Positions 10,363 to 23,600 of a stretch of 64,000 nt of DNA are shown here, piece by piece. Source of the DNA: Branchiostoma floridae (Eukaryota; Chordata; Leptocardii; Amphioxiformes; Branchiostomatidae); the NCBI RefSeq assembly GCF_000003815.2, contig NC_049992.1, forward strand, positions 4,584,434 to 4,648,433. The letters are read 5' to 3'. Every line of letters begins with the position of its first letter. Position 1 is the stretch's first letter. The notes below the pieces were generated by a model. It ran no database searches. It worked only from the letters and a program-made list of their open reading frames with translations, and was not told the origin of the DNA. Made by a program: the position numbers and the translations under genes.

Positions 10363-12950
10363 GAGTAGAGATGATAGTGACTTTATTGATCTAAATTTTT
10401 TACATGAAAAATCATTCTTTAATGTCCCTAAATAGGAAGAATTCTAATTCATAGTGATACTAAGTATACTATCTTTAAAATCAAATATTATACTAGATTT
10501 AGAAAAAAGGTAAAAAAAAGTACCGGTTATTTCCTTTATGATGATAGCCAATATGCCACACATGTCCAAGCTGGGTAGAGTCAATTGCCATGTGGAAAGT
10601 TGGAGTCTTATTTTACAACCAAGTCATAGCAACACGTTAAGAATGGTACATGTACTTCTCTGTTGTAATATGATCCCTGATTGCACATCTGTGTGGCCCA
10701 AGGGCAAAGGAAAAGGAGATGGGTGCTGCTGTATTCAAAATTGTATGGTTCGGAAAGGTCTTAAACAGACTGGATAGCAGTGGTTTGATAGGCTCTTATC
10801 GTAAAATAATACAGCCATTCGTTGACGTACTAGTACCTTCATGTAGCACAAAATTGTTGAGTCAGCATGACACAGTTAAATAAACAAACAAACAAACAGT
10901 TGTGTACTACAATATTACACTGTTAGATGTTAGGTGACTCTAGTCTAATGTTTTGGTTATTGGATTGAAAAAGATATGCTGAATTGGAATCATACTGTCT
11001 TGTAATGAATGAAAAATGTGTATTTTTTTTTGCAAGGCATAAGTTTTCCTTGATCTGTTTATACCTCTTTCATGATGATGATGATGATGTTTATACCTCA
11101 AGTACAATAGAATTACTTAAGTATGTGCGAGAACAAATTGTTGCGTAAGCTTTCTAACTTTCTCTGATGTTAATTGTTGGATAAGTTGTTTACTCAAGAT
11201 CAAAAGCTGTGGAATTGTGCTGAATAATGAAACATTAATTACGGATGGAAAACATGAGGAAGGAGGTACTGATTCAGAAGAAGATACAAGTGCACATCCA
11301 ATATCTGACTCTGTCCTTATTGTTGTTTTATTTCTATCTTCATTAATTTAGTGTTACTCTGTCAAGTCTCATAATATTCTGCCTGAAGTCATACAACTGC
11401 AGTTTGAATTACAATTAATTAAATGAATAGTGAAGAACAAAAACTTCTGATATACAAAAACTGTGGTTAATTAAAAGTGAGAGGGGGTAGAGGTCAAAAT
11501 TAAATGAATGGAACCTGTGCCTTGGTAAACACAGTTTCTGTGAGAATATTGGAACGTATATGCATTGTTGTAATTTTCTAATAATTTGAAAATGAAAATA
11601 AGTTTTCCTTTCAGTCCTTTATTTTCCAATGCTCCTTTCCTTTTCTGGCATATCGGGGTGCGTTGTTTCAATTTTCAGTAAAATAAAGAAATATTTAAAG
11701 TTTTCTTACAGTCCTTTATTTTTGCAATGCCCCCTTCTTTAAAAATCAGCTGAAAATGTCCGAAAGGTGTGGCCTTTGAATAAAATTGCGTAGTAGTGTA
11801 GCAGACAGATGTCACCATACTTGCCATACTTGTGAAAGGTCAAAAATGAATAATAAAACTAGAGTTCGGCGACCTCATACCTCCATGAATATTTAGAGCT
11901 TTTGTTAATTTCATGCAAATGACGTAACATTAACATGATTTATGCATGGTGTTGTTCATCATTGAAAAACGTACAGTACACATGTCAATTAGAATTCCCA
12001 ATTCAGATCATTAATCATTAAGTTGTTTTGCAATCTTTGCATAAATTATGCAAATAAATTCCTCATTTGCCTAATTGATATCTGCATATGTTCCACTGAT
12101 TATAATTAACAAGTGTTACATTTATCGAAGTCCAGTTATTGCAAACAATGGAATTATACAATTTCCTCATGAATTATGCAAAGTAAGTCCTCATTTGCAT
12201 AAAATGCATATCATTATGAACATCTTTGTCCAAGCTACCTGCATACCTAAAATACAGGCAATCCGTCGTTCCTTTCTGCAGTTATCCTCTTTGGAGTGTC
12301 TTGACAAAAATGCCCCTGCAGTTCCACAATTAAATGTTAGGGGACTGAAACTTGCCCCACTTTGTCATGATGCTAAAAGCTATCTACCACCAAAATATCA
12401 CGACCATATCACGTCGGGGACAAGAGATACATTGAAAAAACTGCTATGATAGAATATTCTCATTAATTATGCAAAATTTTTGCTCCTATTTTGCATAATT
12501 AGTATCTTACCTTGTACAACATTGTCTAAGGTACCTACATACCAAAAATCATGAAAATCCGTTGTTCCCTTCTTGAGTTATCCTCTTCAGAAGTTTTTGA
12601 CAAAAACGCCCCTGCTATCCCAAAACTAGATGCTAGGGGGCCCAAACTTATGTAACTTATTCCTGAGCACAAGAGCTATCTAACACTCTAAAATCGTGAC
12701 CATAGCTTGCTCAGAACACGAGATAGCAAACCCGGAAGTTGCGCTGCAGTACCAAGGGAAGCTGCTAGGGGGCCCAAAATCTAATCATTTCCAGCTTTCA
12801 TCACACCCTACCAACACACTAAGTATGAAACCAATCCACCAAGCCGTTCTTGGGTTATCTTGTTTACACACACACACACACACACAGACAGACACACAGA
12901 CAAACAAACACAGGGTAAAATATAACCTCCATGACATTTCATGGAGGTAA
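10363..12950. repeat. Downstream of copy 1: no gene; dispersed repeats
   Basis: Three things are visible. At 10540-10770 lies an inverted copy of a dispersed repeat (GTGTGGCCCAAGGGC), also seen at 16975-17150, 18175-18780, 40535-40790 and 50560-51120. At 11690-11862 is one unit of the ~185-bp tandem repeat described next. At 11861-12950 is an insertion that begins with AGAGTTCGGCGACCTC and ends in a (CA)n run followed by TTTCATGGAGGTAATAA. The insertion contains two related inner segments with GACAAAAATGCCCCTGC-type sequence. No poly(A) site for copy 1 could be fixed. Confidence 0.55.
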
Positions 12951-13515
12951 TAAAAATTATTATATACATGTATGATAGCTTTTCCTTACAGTCCTTTATT
13001 TTCGCAGTGCCCCCTTGCTTAAAAATAAGCTGAAAATGTCTGAAAGGTGTGGCCTTCAAATGAAATTGCGTGGGAGTGTAGCAGTCAGATGTCACAATAC
13101 TTGCCATATTTGTGAAATTTCACAAATGAATAATAAAATTTAAAGAAAAATTATTATATATGATAGATTGTCATAGTCCTTTATTTTTGCAAAGCCCCCT
13201 TGCTTAAAAATCTGCCAAAAATAAAAAACTGCCAAGAATGAAATAGCAAGACTTGCGTGGGAGTGTAGCAGTCAGATGTCACAATACTTGCCATACTTTA
13301 GAAAGGTCACAAATCAATAATATTAATAAAATAAAAATTATTATGTATGATATCTTTTTCTACAGTCCTTTATTTTTGCAAAGCTCTTTTGCTTAAGAAT
13401 CAGCTGAAAATGTCTGAAAGGTGTGGCCTTCAAATAATATTGCGTGGGAGTGTGGCAGTCAGATGTCACCAGACTTGCCATACTTGAGAAAGGTCAAAAA
13501 TGAATAATCAAGACA
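12950..13515. repeat. ~185-bp tandem repeat, three units
   Basis: Three consecutive degenerate units contain CAGTCCTTTATTTT, CTGAAAATGTCTGAAAGGTG (lost in the middle unit), TGGGAGTGTAGCAGTCAGAT and ACTTGCCATA. A fourth unit at 11690-11862 is separated from these by the 1.1-kb insertion, so the insertion entered a pre-existing array. No coding content. Confidence 0.8.
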
Positions 13516-13654
13516 AACTGAACAATAGAAGCAATCAAATCAAAAATGTCTGAGTGGGTGGATTAAAGTAAAGTGATTAAACTGCTTGATTTGAATGTAA
13601 GGTTTATTTCCATAACAAGGATGCTGCAGTGTGTTTTCTTCTAAACAACACCAA

Positions 13655-13861
13655 TTCACCGTTATTCACAGGGTAATCTATATCGGATTCCGTTGTTTTA
13701 AAAAAAGCTAGTATTGAAGGATACCAAGTCGACGGAGAGCGATTTTCAAAATTATATTACAATTTGAAACCAAAGTCTGTTGACTTGAAAAAAAAATTAT
13801 CCCTAAATACCATGTTTTTAAAAACGACAGATATAGGTTACCCCACGGATAAAGGTGAACT
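13655..13861. mobile_element. MITE-like inverted repeat, family 'GGTTACCCCACGGAT', copy a
   Basis: The two ends are inverted relatives: GGGTAATCTATATC at the left and GATATAGGTTACCCCACGGA at the right. A second copy with the same ends lies at 26403-26600. It is about 207 bp with no open frame, so non-autonomous. The superfamily is not determined. Confidence 0.65.
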
Positions 13862-14349
13862 TACATTATGTCTCTAAGGCTCAATCTTCTCAAAGAGTAT
13901 ACACAATATTACTAAGTTCCTTAGCTTCATTTTTCTGTTCATCAGGAGAAAAACACGACCAGTAAAAAGAAAAAGCAATATCCATTCAAAAGACAAAATT
14001 GTCTGCTGGAGATGAAAGGAACTCATTTCATTTGTAAATCTCGCACGTTTTTTAAAGAAAGAAAAATTTATTACAGCTGTAAGATTGTTTTGATAACAAT
14101 TCTATAATGAGTCTGGAACTGGCAGGGCTTAGAATCCTTTCTTGTGCTGAATAGATTTCCAACATGTTACCCTTTAGCACACTGTTTATTCTAACGATGT
14201 ACTTAAATTCTTAATTTCATTATGGGATGAGGCATCATGGAGGAGGCTGAAGAATATAAATGGTATTACTGAAATTGTTAGGAGTATTGTCTATAATTTT
14301 CTACTGATCATTCTACTCTTTTTGCTGAAATGGATCAGAATTGATTGAA

Positions 14350-14660
14350 AACCTGTTTTCTCTCCAACTCCACTCCTTCACTCCTCCCTCCCTCTTTGAC
14401 CTTTCCCCTTCCCTCACTACCTCCTGAAAACCTCTTTCTCATCCCCTCTCTCCAACTCTTCCTCCCTTCACTTCTACACTCCATCCCCCTCTTTCCCTGT
14501 TACCTTCCTCCCTAGCTCCTGAAAACAACTTTCTCATCCCCCTCTTTCTGCTATCCCTTTCATTCCTACCTCCTCTTCTTTTCTCATTCTCTCCTTCCAT
14601 CCTTCTCTCCTGCCATCTCTCCATTCATTCTCAGTCTCTCTCTCTGCCCCTCCCCCTTGT
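14350..14660. repeat. Polypyrimidine (C/T) tract on the + strand
   Basis: About 300 bp is almost wholly C and T with tandem-like CTCCCTC and TCCTGAAAAC blocks repeated near 14425 and 14517. No coding frame is plausible. Bases 14661-15320 on either side show nothing recognisable. Confidence 0.8.
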
Positions 14661-15324
14661 AGTTTTCTGTGGTTCTATGTTCACATATATTTTTCAAGAA
14701 CCTCTCCACTGCAAAACCATCTCACTGCCAACATGTATTCAACCACCATGCACTACATACCCCTTTAGCGATCATAAAGGCCATTATCTTTTTCCCTTAT
14801 CGCAAACTTAAGTCTCTGCAAACATAAATGAATTTACAGTATTTCCTGTGATGGTGACGAGCAGAACAACAATTTATTCAGAACCACAGACAGCGATAAA
14901 AGATCTCTGCTGCTTAAACAGCACACAAAAAAGCTAAGGCCATGTTGATTTGCTAGTATGGATACCCCTGCGTCAGGGATTCCAGCAACAGTATAATCTA
15001 ACCATGGATAGTGAGTGAGTGAGTGACGACATCTGTGCGCGCATAAATTTTTGTCCATTACAAAAATTAAAAGAAAGTTTTCGGCCATACTGTAAATCGT
15101 ATAAAGCAGTTGTAAATTGAGCACATATACCCAGTATGATATGAATTGAAAAGGAATGATAAAAAATGGATACTAATCTCATAGGATGCCAACATGAATT
15201 CCAGAGTCAAACATTGAAAAGTCCATTGTTCGGTTTACCGTTCTCTGTGTGTTTACTTAATAGTCATTCTGTTCAACTTTCCTTTTGGTCAACCTTCCTT
15301 GCTACTTATGAATTTATTTATACA

Positions 15325-15665
15325 TAAGGCCACACCAGTTTAATTTGTTGGTTCTCGAATTTCCAGACAATTTTAGTCCCAAGAAAAATGATATAGGTTT
15401 TGCTATTGCAGACCTTTTAAAAAACCCATTCCAGGGGCACATACAGTCATACTGCTGATCAGAACAGTGGTATAAAATCAAAGGAAGAGATTCATGGGAT
15501 AAATCATGCCAAGAAAACCTGACAACTTGACTACTTACCTTTTTTTTGTGTTATATAAGTTCACCACAGACTTTTTGCAATTTTTTTAAATTTTTTTTCC
15601 GACCGACCGCCCAAATATTTTTCTGAAAAAATCCGAGAACAAAGAAATTAAAATGGTGTGGCCTA
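15325..15665. mobile_element. MITE with ~33-bp terminal inverted repeats (TAAGGCCACACC)
   Basis: Left end TAAGGCCACACCAGTTTAAT pairs with right end ATTAAAATGGTGTGGCCTAA, continuing inward to TTCTCG/CGAGAA. It is 341 bp and non-coding. Isolated ends of the same family are seen near 30240-30270, 60485-60515, 61610 and 62065. Confidence 0.75.
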
Positions 15666-16264
15666 AGTAAAATTAAGTCAGCGTGGCCTTACCATCATGT
15701 GTAATGAAAGTCCTTACTGTGCAGCAAAGGAAGTAAAACCCTGCTATGAGCTATTCCTTACTTTGTTGCAATGAATATGTTGATACTGTAATCTAAATAG
15801 ACTAGAAGATGAACAGTATTTTATAGAAGAACTATGTCAATGACATTAATACTGCAAACTTTAAAGATAGAGTTGAACTTTTTAGACAGATAGAACCTGG
15901 TATGTTTCCCTAGTACTTTATACACTTATCAAGAAATACACTCAGACAAATTCATACTTAAAGGAATTTACTGATCTTTCATTATTCTAAACATCTCAGA
16001 GTCTGTTCCTACATTTTTAGCATGATCACAGAGATGTGAGATAAGTCGAATTCACTTAATAAATAGAATAATCAAATCTTACTAATTAAATATAATTATC
16101 GAAAGTGTTAAGTTGACATGTAATACTATCTGTCAACAATCCTTTTGTCGTGACTTGTACTGAACCCAGTGGGAATACATTATCATATAGATGTACAATT
16201 ATTATTGTAATGGTCTGATTTATTTACATCATGTACACATCACAAGCATTAGTAATTGGTTCAC

Positions 16265-16564
16265 TTAAAGCGCAGTCACATGTAGGTCGTTCGATCGTCG
16301 CACAGAGACTTTGAGACTTTATTTGAAAATCATTTAGTAAATGCCACTTCAATCTTCCTGGACTTTATGACAAAACAAGACGCACGGTTTTGATACTAGA
16401 TTTTTAAGCAGACAGTAACGGAGCCAACCATCCACAAGGATCCAAGAGAGCGTTTTGTGCAGCAAGTCAGCTTAACATAGTAGGGCACATGCATGGCTGT
16501 CCTAAAAATGCCTTAAGTTAGCGATCGTAGGACGATCGCACCAACTATGTGACCGCGGCTTTAT
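16265..16564. mobile_element. MITE-like element with TTAAAGCGCAGTCACAT ends
   Basis: Left end AAAGCGCAGTCACATGTAGG and right end CTATGTGACCGCGGCTTTA are inverted relatives. Both arms continue into CGATCGT-rich sequence. It is about 300 bp with no reading frame. The rest of 15666-17200 is AT-rich without a gene, apart from a dispersed repeat at 16975-17150. Confidence 0.65.
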
Positions 16565-17204
16565 CACATGTACTTTTTAACCAACAGAAGATGCATAATG
16601 ACTTACACTTAGAAATTGACAATAACTTCATTCTTTTTAAATAAAGGACAATGTCACAGAGAACATTAATTCATAAACTTTCCTTTCCCTTTCCTTTTTT
16701 CTTCTCTTCATTTGTTCTAAATAAAGGCTAGCATAATTTTTTATTACTAAGATTAACTCACCATCATTATTTTCTAAGACTTGTCTTTTTCCTTTCTTTT
16801 ATTTTCTTCCTTTTGTATTCATTCCTTTCTTCCTAATGTTTCTTGGGAACACATGGCTGCATTATTTTATACATATATGAAGTATAGATTAACCCACTAA
16901 TTATTCTTGCTTCCTTTTTTAGTACTATTTTCAATTGGTAAATGACTACAAATTACAATTCTACAATTCTCCATTTCCTTAGCTCTTGGGCCACACAGCT
17001 GCTACATTTTGTAGTCAGGTGCATGCTGAGTGTCAAGTATGCAGAAAAGTATACAGAGTTGGCGATTCATAACATGTTTGGTATGGCTGTGGAATAAGAC
17101 TCCAGCCTTCCATATACCAAGTAAGTAACCCAGCTAGATGTGTAATATCATTATACAGAATGTAATCTGTACTGTCACTTTCTTTTCCTTAATTTAATAT
17201 TTTA

Positions 17205-17515
17205 CTATCATGATGGTATACTTAGAGGAATCACTACAAATAATTCCTTCTTTCACATTTTATGATCAAGAACTGAATTTTGCATATTTAGATAAATGAA
17301 GTCACTGTCGGTCATTTCTACCCTTATTTTGGAGCCTTGCAAACGAAAGCAATTCATAATGATGGCATACTTAGATGAATCACTACAAATTAGAATTCCT
17401 TCTTTCACATTTTAGAATCAAGAACTGAATTTTTCACATTTACATCAATGAAGTCACTGTCGGTCATTTCTACTCTAAGACTTATTTTGGAGCCTTGCAA
17501 ACGAAAGCAATTCGT
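17205..17515 (-). pseudogene. Two tandem decayed copies of the last-exon tail of copy 2
   Basis: Two units of about 150 bp repeat the end of the final coding exon and its downstream sequence. On the minus strand each reads the codons for FVCKAPK plus TAA (near 17330 and 17490), followed by the same 3' flank as the functional exon at 17757-17656. They lack the exon's acceptor and its 5' part, so they cannot act as terminal exons as they stand. Confidence 0.75.
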
Positions 17516-17655
17516 AATGATGGCATATAGATGAATCACTACAAATTAGAATTCCTTCTTTCACATTTTAGAATCAAGAACTGAATTTTTCACATTTAGA
17601 TCAATGAAGTCACAATGAAGTCACAATAAAAAGTCACGATTGGTCATTTCTACTC

Positions 17656-20600
17656 TTATTTTGGAGCCTTGCAAACGAAAGCAAATCCAGCATCACATCG
17701 TTGGTCGTTCCAGTGCCCCTTTTCCCTGTGAACTCCCCAGAGCCACTGCTTGCCACCCTATTTAAAATTGAATGATAGTGTTTAGATATTATGCCATAAT
17801 GATGGTTTATTCATTTCAGTCATATTTTCACAGACTACCCACATCGCAGCAAAAGGCTGAATCGCTTCTAGTAGGAACCCGGTAAAATGATCAATAAACC
17901 AGTAGCTTAGCAAATATCAAATATGTTAGGTTGGGTTTGCCATGTATTGCATTGTATGCAATTTCAACAAATGAAATCAAATCAAATTGAGTATGATTAC
18001 TTGTTATTAAAAAAAGCAAAATGATAATTTCATCAGGTATGTAATGCCAGTTTATAATGCCTCATTGAATTCTATCAGACATTGTCCTCAAAGCTTCTGA
18101 CATAAAAAGAATTAAATTCCAACATCTGATCATAATTGTTCTACAGCAAATTTTAAGAATTTTCGAAATCATATGGTGTATAGGGCATCACCCATCTCCA
18201 TTTACTTAGCCCTTGGGCCTCACAACTGTGCAAGCAGCACTAATACGACAGCAGCTAGTCCACTGGTCCTACTGTGTGCTCAGGTTCTACATTGAATTCT
18301 CTCAAGGGCAGAGTGCTAATAACCCCCTCACATTAGGCGAAAATCGATCAGACGATGATTCTGCGAGCTCTAAATAACGAGGAGGTATGACCCTGATGCC
18401 AACGAAGAAACTCTGCCATTCGTTCGTTGGCATCAGGGTCATGCCTCCTCGTAATTTAGAGCTCGCAGAATCGTCGTCCGATCGATTTCGCCTAATGTGA
18501 GGGGGGTATAAGCAGACAGTCTTTATGTGCGCACATCATTCATGAGTGTTTGGCATGGCTGGTTTGCGGAATCAGACTGCCATCTACTATCTACATGCGA
18601 AGTATTCAAGGTCTTTATTCTTTCCCTCACGTGCAGAGTGCTAAGCAGACAAGCGTTATGTACGCACACCATTCTATAAGTATTTGGTATGTAGTTGCGG
18701 AATCAGACTGCCATATACCACATACAAAGTGAGCACTCTACCCAGCTATAGTTAATGACTATCATTAATAATTATTATGCAGAACATAACTAGGGCTGAC
18801 ACTTTCTTTTCAGTTTAGTCACTCTTGGACAATGATACTCCCAAGTTTATATTTTTCAACTTGAAGGCTTTGGTCAAGATTTTACTTTAAGGTCAATATT
18901 TCAACAAACAGGATTTTTCAAAGTTCTTCTCAAGATTTTACTAACTTCATTATTTCAACGATTCAGAATTTTTCATCTACCAAAAAAAATCAATTCCATG
19001 TCACTGCTGGCAAAATAGAATAAACATGTATTTCAATCTCTTTATGCAGAACGGTATAGTAAAACAGTACCTTCTCTAAAACCCTTTATCATTATCATTG
19101 GCCAGGAAGACTAATTAACATTTAACAAAATATGCCATTGGGTAACAATTGTCCATTGTTCCATCTACTACAAGATGGTCTAATAAGTCAGCAAATTTTA
19201 TGTATGAAATTGAATTAAGAATCTATGAAGAGTACCAATTATAGTATTTACCATTAACAAAGAAAAAGAAGTTACCTTGGAGGATATACCTGCGCACCCA
19301 GCAAATAACGTCCAGAGGGCTTTGCCATCCGGTTCACCTGGAGCCCAGTTGGTGTAGGTCATTCTGGATCTATCCGACCACTTCCACGCACCATCCCGCT
19401 TTTGGAGTCCAAACCAGACAACTGGCTGATCCCCCTGGGGGGCTGTATTGGAAGAAAAAGTTGTTTGTTTGTTTGTTTGTTTTATGATTTATTTTACCAG
19501 GGGTAACATATCACCTTTTCTAGGCAATTTTCAATGTGCCCCCAGACATACATATACATACATATCAAATAAAATAAGAAATAACATTACAGGGAGAAAG
19601 TCAACATTGATGCATATACCCGTCAATACAAATCATAGCAGCTTAGGAATAACCACTACATAAATATGATTTTACAATATTATTAAATCAAAATTGCAAT
19701 ATTAACAATAATAATATGACTGAAAACTTTAAGTAGAATTAAATGATCAGGCAAATGAATTTGCATACCAATGTGAAATAAAAACACTTAATGGATAACA
19801 GTTCAACAATATTTTGATATTCCCTTGAGTACTTTGTTTCGAAAGTACTGGTTGATGTAGGTTGTAGGTTGTTGTAACATCTTTTCTTATTTTTTTTATG
19901 ACATTGTTTGGCCTTCTCTGTATAAGGTTTATTATTCAATGTTCATTGGGTTTTCCTCAGATTCTCTTGCTAGAGATAGAATAACTTTAAGTTTAAGGAA
20001 ATATACTGTTAGTCTGATACTATTGAAATCAGAAGACACATTCATTCATATATACCCAGAACCCTCTGAAGTAAGCAAATATTGTAAGTTAGATAGAATA
20101 GAGATTGTCATTTTTTAGTAGAATGTAATTTGCATGATAGAGAAGGAAATGAATTGTACAGGCTTGTACAAAATCTATTCCCAGGCAGGTATTTCATACA
20201 CTTGAGTTCTAATAAAAAATGAATATTCATAATGAAACTAGACGAACCATTGATCATAAAACACATTCTGTTATTTCATCTCCACCATAACTGAAAAGTA
20301 ATCTGAAATTGAATTTATCTGTCGATGATTTTATCTAGACACTATGTGAAATGTATTTCTTCAGCATGACTAGCTGTCAAATGTACATTTTGTACTTAGC
20401 CCAGTGTGGCAAAAATATGCAATGAAGGTCTTTATTTTTATCAAACCATTGATCATAAAACAAATTCTGTTATCTTATCTCCACCATAACTGAAAAGTGA
20501 GGAGAAGTTGAATTAATATAATATGACAATAGTTTTATCTTGTATCTCTCATATGTATGTCTTCTTGTGACATGTACTTAGCTCTAAGTGGCAAAGATGT

Positions 20601-23600
20601 GCAATAAAGGTCTTCATTTACTTAAAGTCCATAGACAACTAGGATCTACGTACCGTTAGTGATCAAAGAACTGATGAAGTTCATCTCGGCCTGGCTGTGG
20701 ATAGAAGCAAGATTTGCCCGCTGATTTATACACTTTGTGTTCGCTGAATTCCAGCCCACTTTCTCTGTCATCAGCTTGTAGCAGTGACTGTTGTGTTCCC
20801 TCCACCCACTACGACATGCACGGACTGTAAAAAAAAAATTATACATAATAGAATATAACACGGTCTATTCCGTATCACCCGAGGTTCCAGCCCGACCGCG
20901 GGAGGGACCGCCCAATGGCCAAAGGCCCGCATTATTTATGTCATACCCACCTGAGAAAACACATATTTCGATGTGAAATGCACCAGAAGTTGAGAAAATG
21001 TTGTGTCCTCGAACAAAAGATTGTAACAACAGCAATTCTAACATCTGAATCCGGTATTCGAATTTTCAGCCGTGCCGTATTCGGCCCGTTCAAAATAGTT
21101 CGATTTACTCGAAGAAAGCCTGTGTGAAACAACTTCGAACTTGTGTGATACGGAAAGTTATCACACGGTCCGGAACACCTGTATCGAACGTTTTCATGTC
21201 ACAGGTATGACATAGATACATTTATGCGGCCCTGGTAATACATTGATGTCATACCAGGGCCGCGATGATGTTTGATATCATGTGTTCTGGGTGACAAAAA
21301 GCCGCATCATAAACTTTGAAGTCGTATCACACGGGCTTGAATCGAACAGTTTGAACGTAGTCCATGTGCGCCAAGTGCGCCGCTGTTGAAAGTTAGAATG
21401 CCTGATTTGGACATCGGAATTGCTGCTGTAATTTGTTTTTAATTCATGTGATATGTGCGAATAGATAAAGAACATATATTAAAAGAACAAAGAATTGCTG
21501 CTGTTCAGGGGCATTTTGCATCGAAACATGTGTTTTCTTGGGTGGGATTTATTTTATTTATTTATTTATTCATTTCCAGACATGTGGGTAGCCCCTTCAA
21601 CTTATTTGAAGTGGATTTCCAAGGTGGCCCACTACATAAATAACAAAACGAAACGTGTTACATTCAGTAAGACAACCAGAGGACAACAAACAATTTAATT
21701 ACAAATAAACCGCAGCGTCATTACCAAGAACAGTTCATTATGTGACATATCAAATAAAATACACACTCAGGGTACTGTAAATTTTACACACTCAGGGTAC
21801 TGTGAAATTTAATAACAACCAGCCCCATTCGAAGACTACCAACAGAGGCTAGAGTGAATACATAATATACTAATGTTTTGATCCTGAAGAAGGCGACAGT
21901 GGTCGATGGAAATATGATCCGTGTGCACCTTTGTGTTGGAAGTTAGTTTACCTTAAGTTTGTACAACGTTGTCGTTTGTCATGAATTGCTGGTGGAGGTT
22001 ACAGTTGGGCAAAGAATAACAGATTAACAGATAATCTGTTGCATACAATTATCCATACAAAATTGCAAATTTTTAAAAGTATAACAGTTACCGCATGAGT
22101 TTAAACTTACCTATCTGACTGTCACAGTTCCTTCCGATCCATCCAGATGAGCAGGCACATTTGTAGCTGCCAAGTTGGTTCCAACAGGTTCCACCATGTT
22201 GGCATGGTTTCTTTCCACATTCATCTATGTCTGAATCATAGAGGCATATACTTGGTAAACTCATCAACAAGAAAGAGCAAGTAAGTTAGACAAGACAAGA
22301 AAAAAAGGCAGGATGACAGTACTCTCCAAGCAGAGGTCAGGCTCTGACTGTTTTTTTAGTCGTTTTTATCAGGCTTTCTATTTTGTACCATTTTATCTTG
22401 CTGTGTCAAAACCTAACTGGCGTACTCAAGGAAAATGACAAAATAAAAAAGCCTAATAAAAACGACTAAAAAAACGTTAAAAAAACAGCCGGAGCCTAAC
22501 CCCTGCTTGGAGAGTAGGATGACAGACCATGGATCCCTGTACAATTAAACTGTGACAGCCATAGTTCAGTCCTCACCGATTTCACTGTTGATTCTCTGAT
22601 AAAAAAATTGCTACTAACGTGTCGTGACTTAAAGTACATTCAATTTGATGTTTTCCTACCAGTCCTCTGTTTTACAATTTTCTTTTTTATCAAGAAATAA
22701 CCTCATTTCAAATATTTGACAACAAGAGAAATAAGTTGGTGGGGTCTTAAGTTGATAAAACATGGAATGAGGGTGACACAAAAAGTTTGTAACCTTGCTG
22801 GCAGTTCTGTCCAGTCCATCCAGATGAGCAGGTACATGTGTAGCCTCCATATTTGTTCACACAGCGTCCATGTTGGCAAATTGGGTTCCTGGCCATGGTA
22901 CACTCATTGATGTCTGTGTGATACAGGAGAACAACCACAGTTTATCATCAAATAGTCAATGTACTAATGACAAAACCATCATCCAGTTAGGGTAAAAAGA
23001 AAGAAAGGAAGAATGAAAATCAATACAATGCACAGTGAATCTAGAGAAAGAGCACTTACCTTGCTGACAGTTCTGTCCAGTCCAACCAGGTGAGCAGGTA
23101 CATTTGTAGCCGCCACCTTGGTTCACACAGCGTCCATGTTGGCATGGGTTTCTGGTACATTCATTTATGTCTTTGATAAGGAAAGAAACATAATGAATAG
23201 AATATAAACTATTTTTAATCTTCTTGGCAAAAGTAACATATTAATCGATTGCAAATAAAGGATAAGAAAGAAAAAGAAAAAAGAAGAACAGAGGGGTGGA
23301 AGGATTGATGGACTCACCCGACAAATGGATAGATAGAATTAGAAACTCACCTTGATAGTAGCTAGATGCTGAATGTGTAAGAATAGAACAGTCCAGAAAA
23401 GAAAAACTCACCTTGCTGACAGTTCTGTCCAGTCCATCCAGGTGAGCAGGTACATTTGTATCCTCCATCTTTGTTCACACAGCGTCCATGTTGGCATGGG
23501 TTCCTGGCACACTCATCTATGTCTGTTGTGAATTGATAAATTAATAGAATGATTATATTATTGATAAAGAATTATCATTCATTAAATAAAGATAAACACA

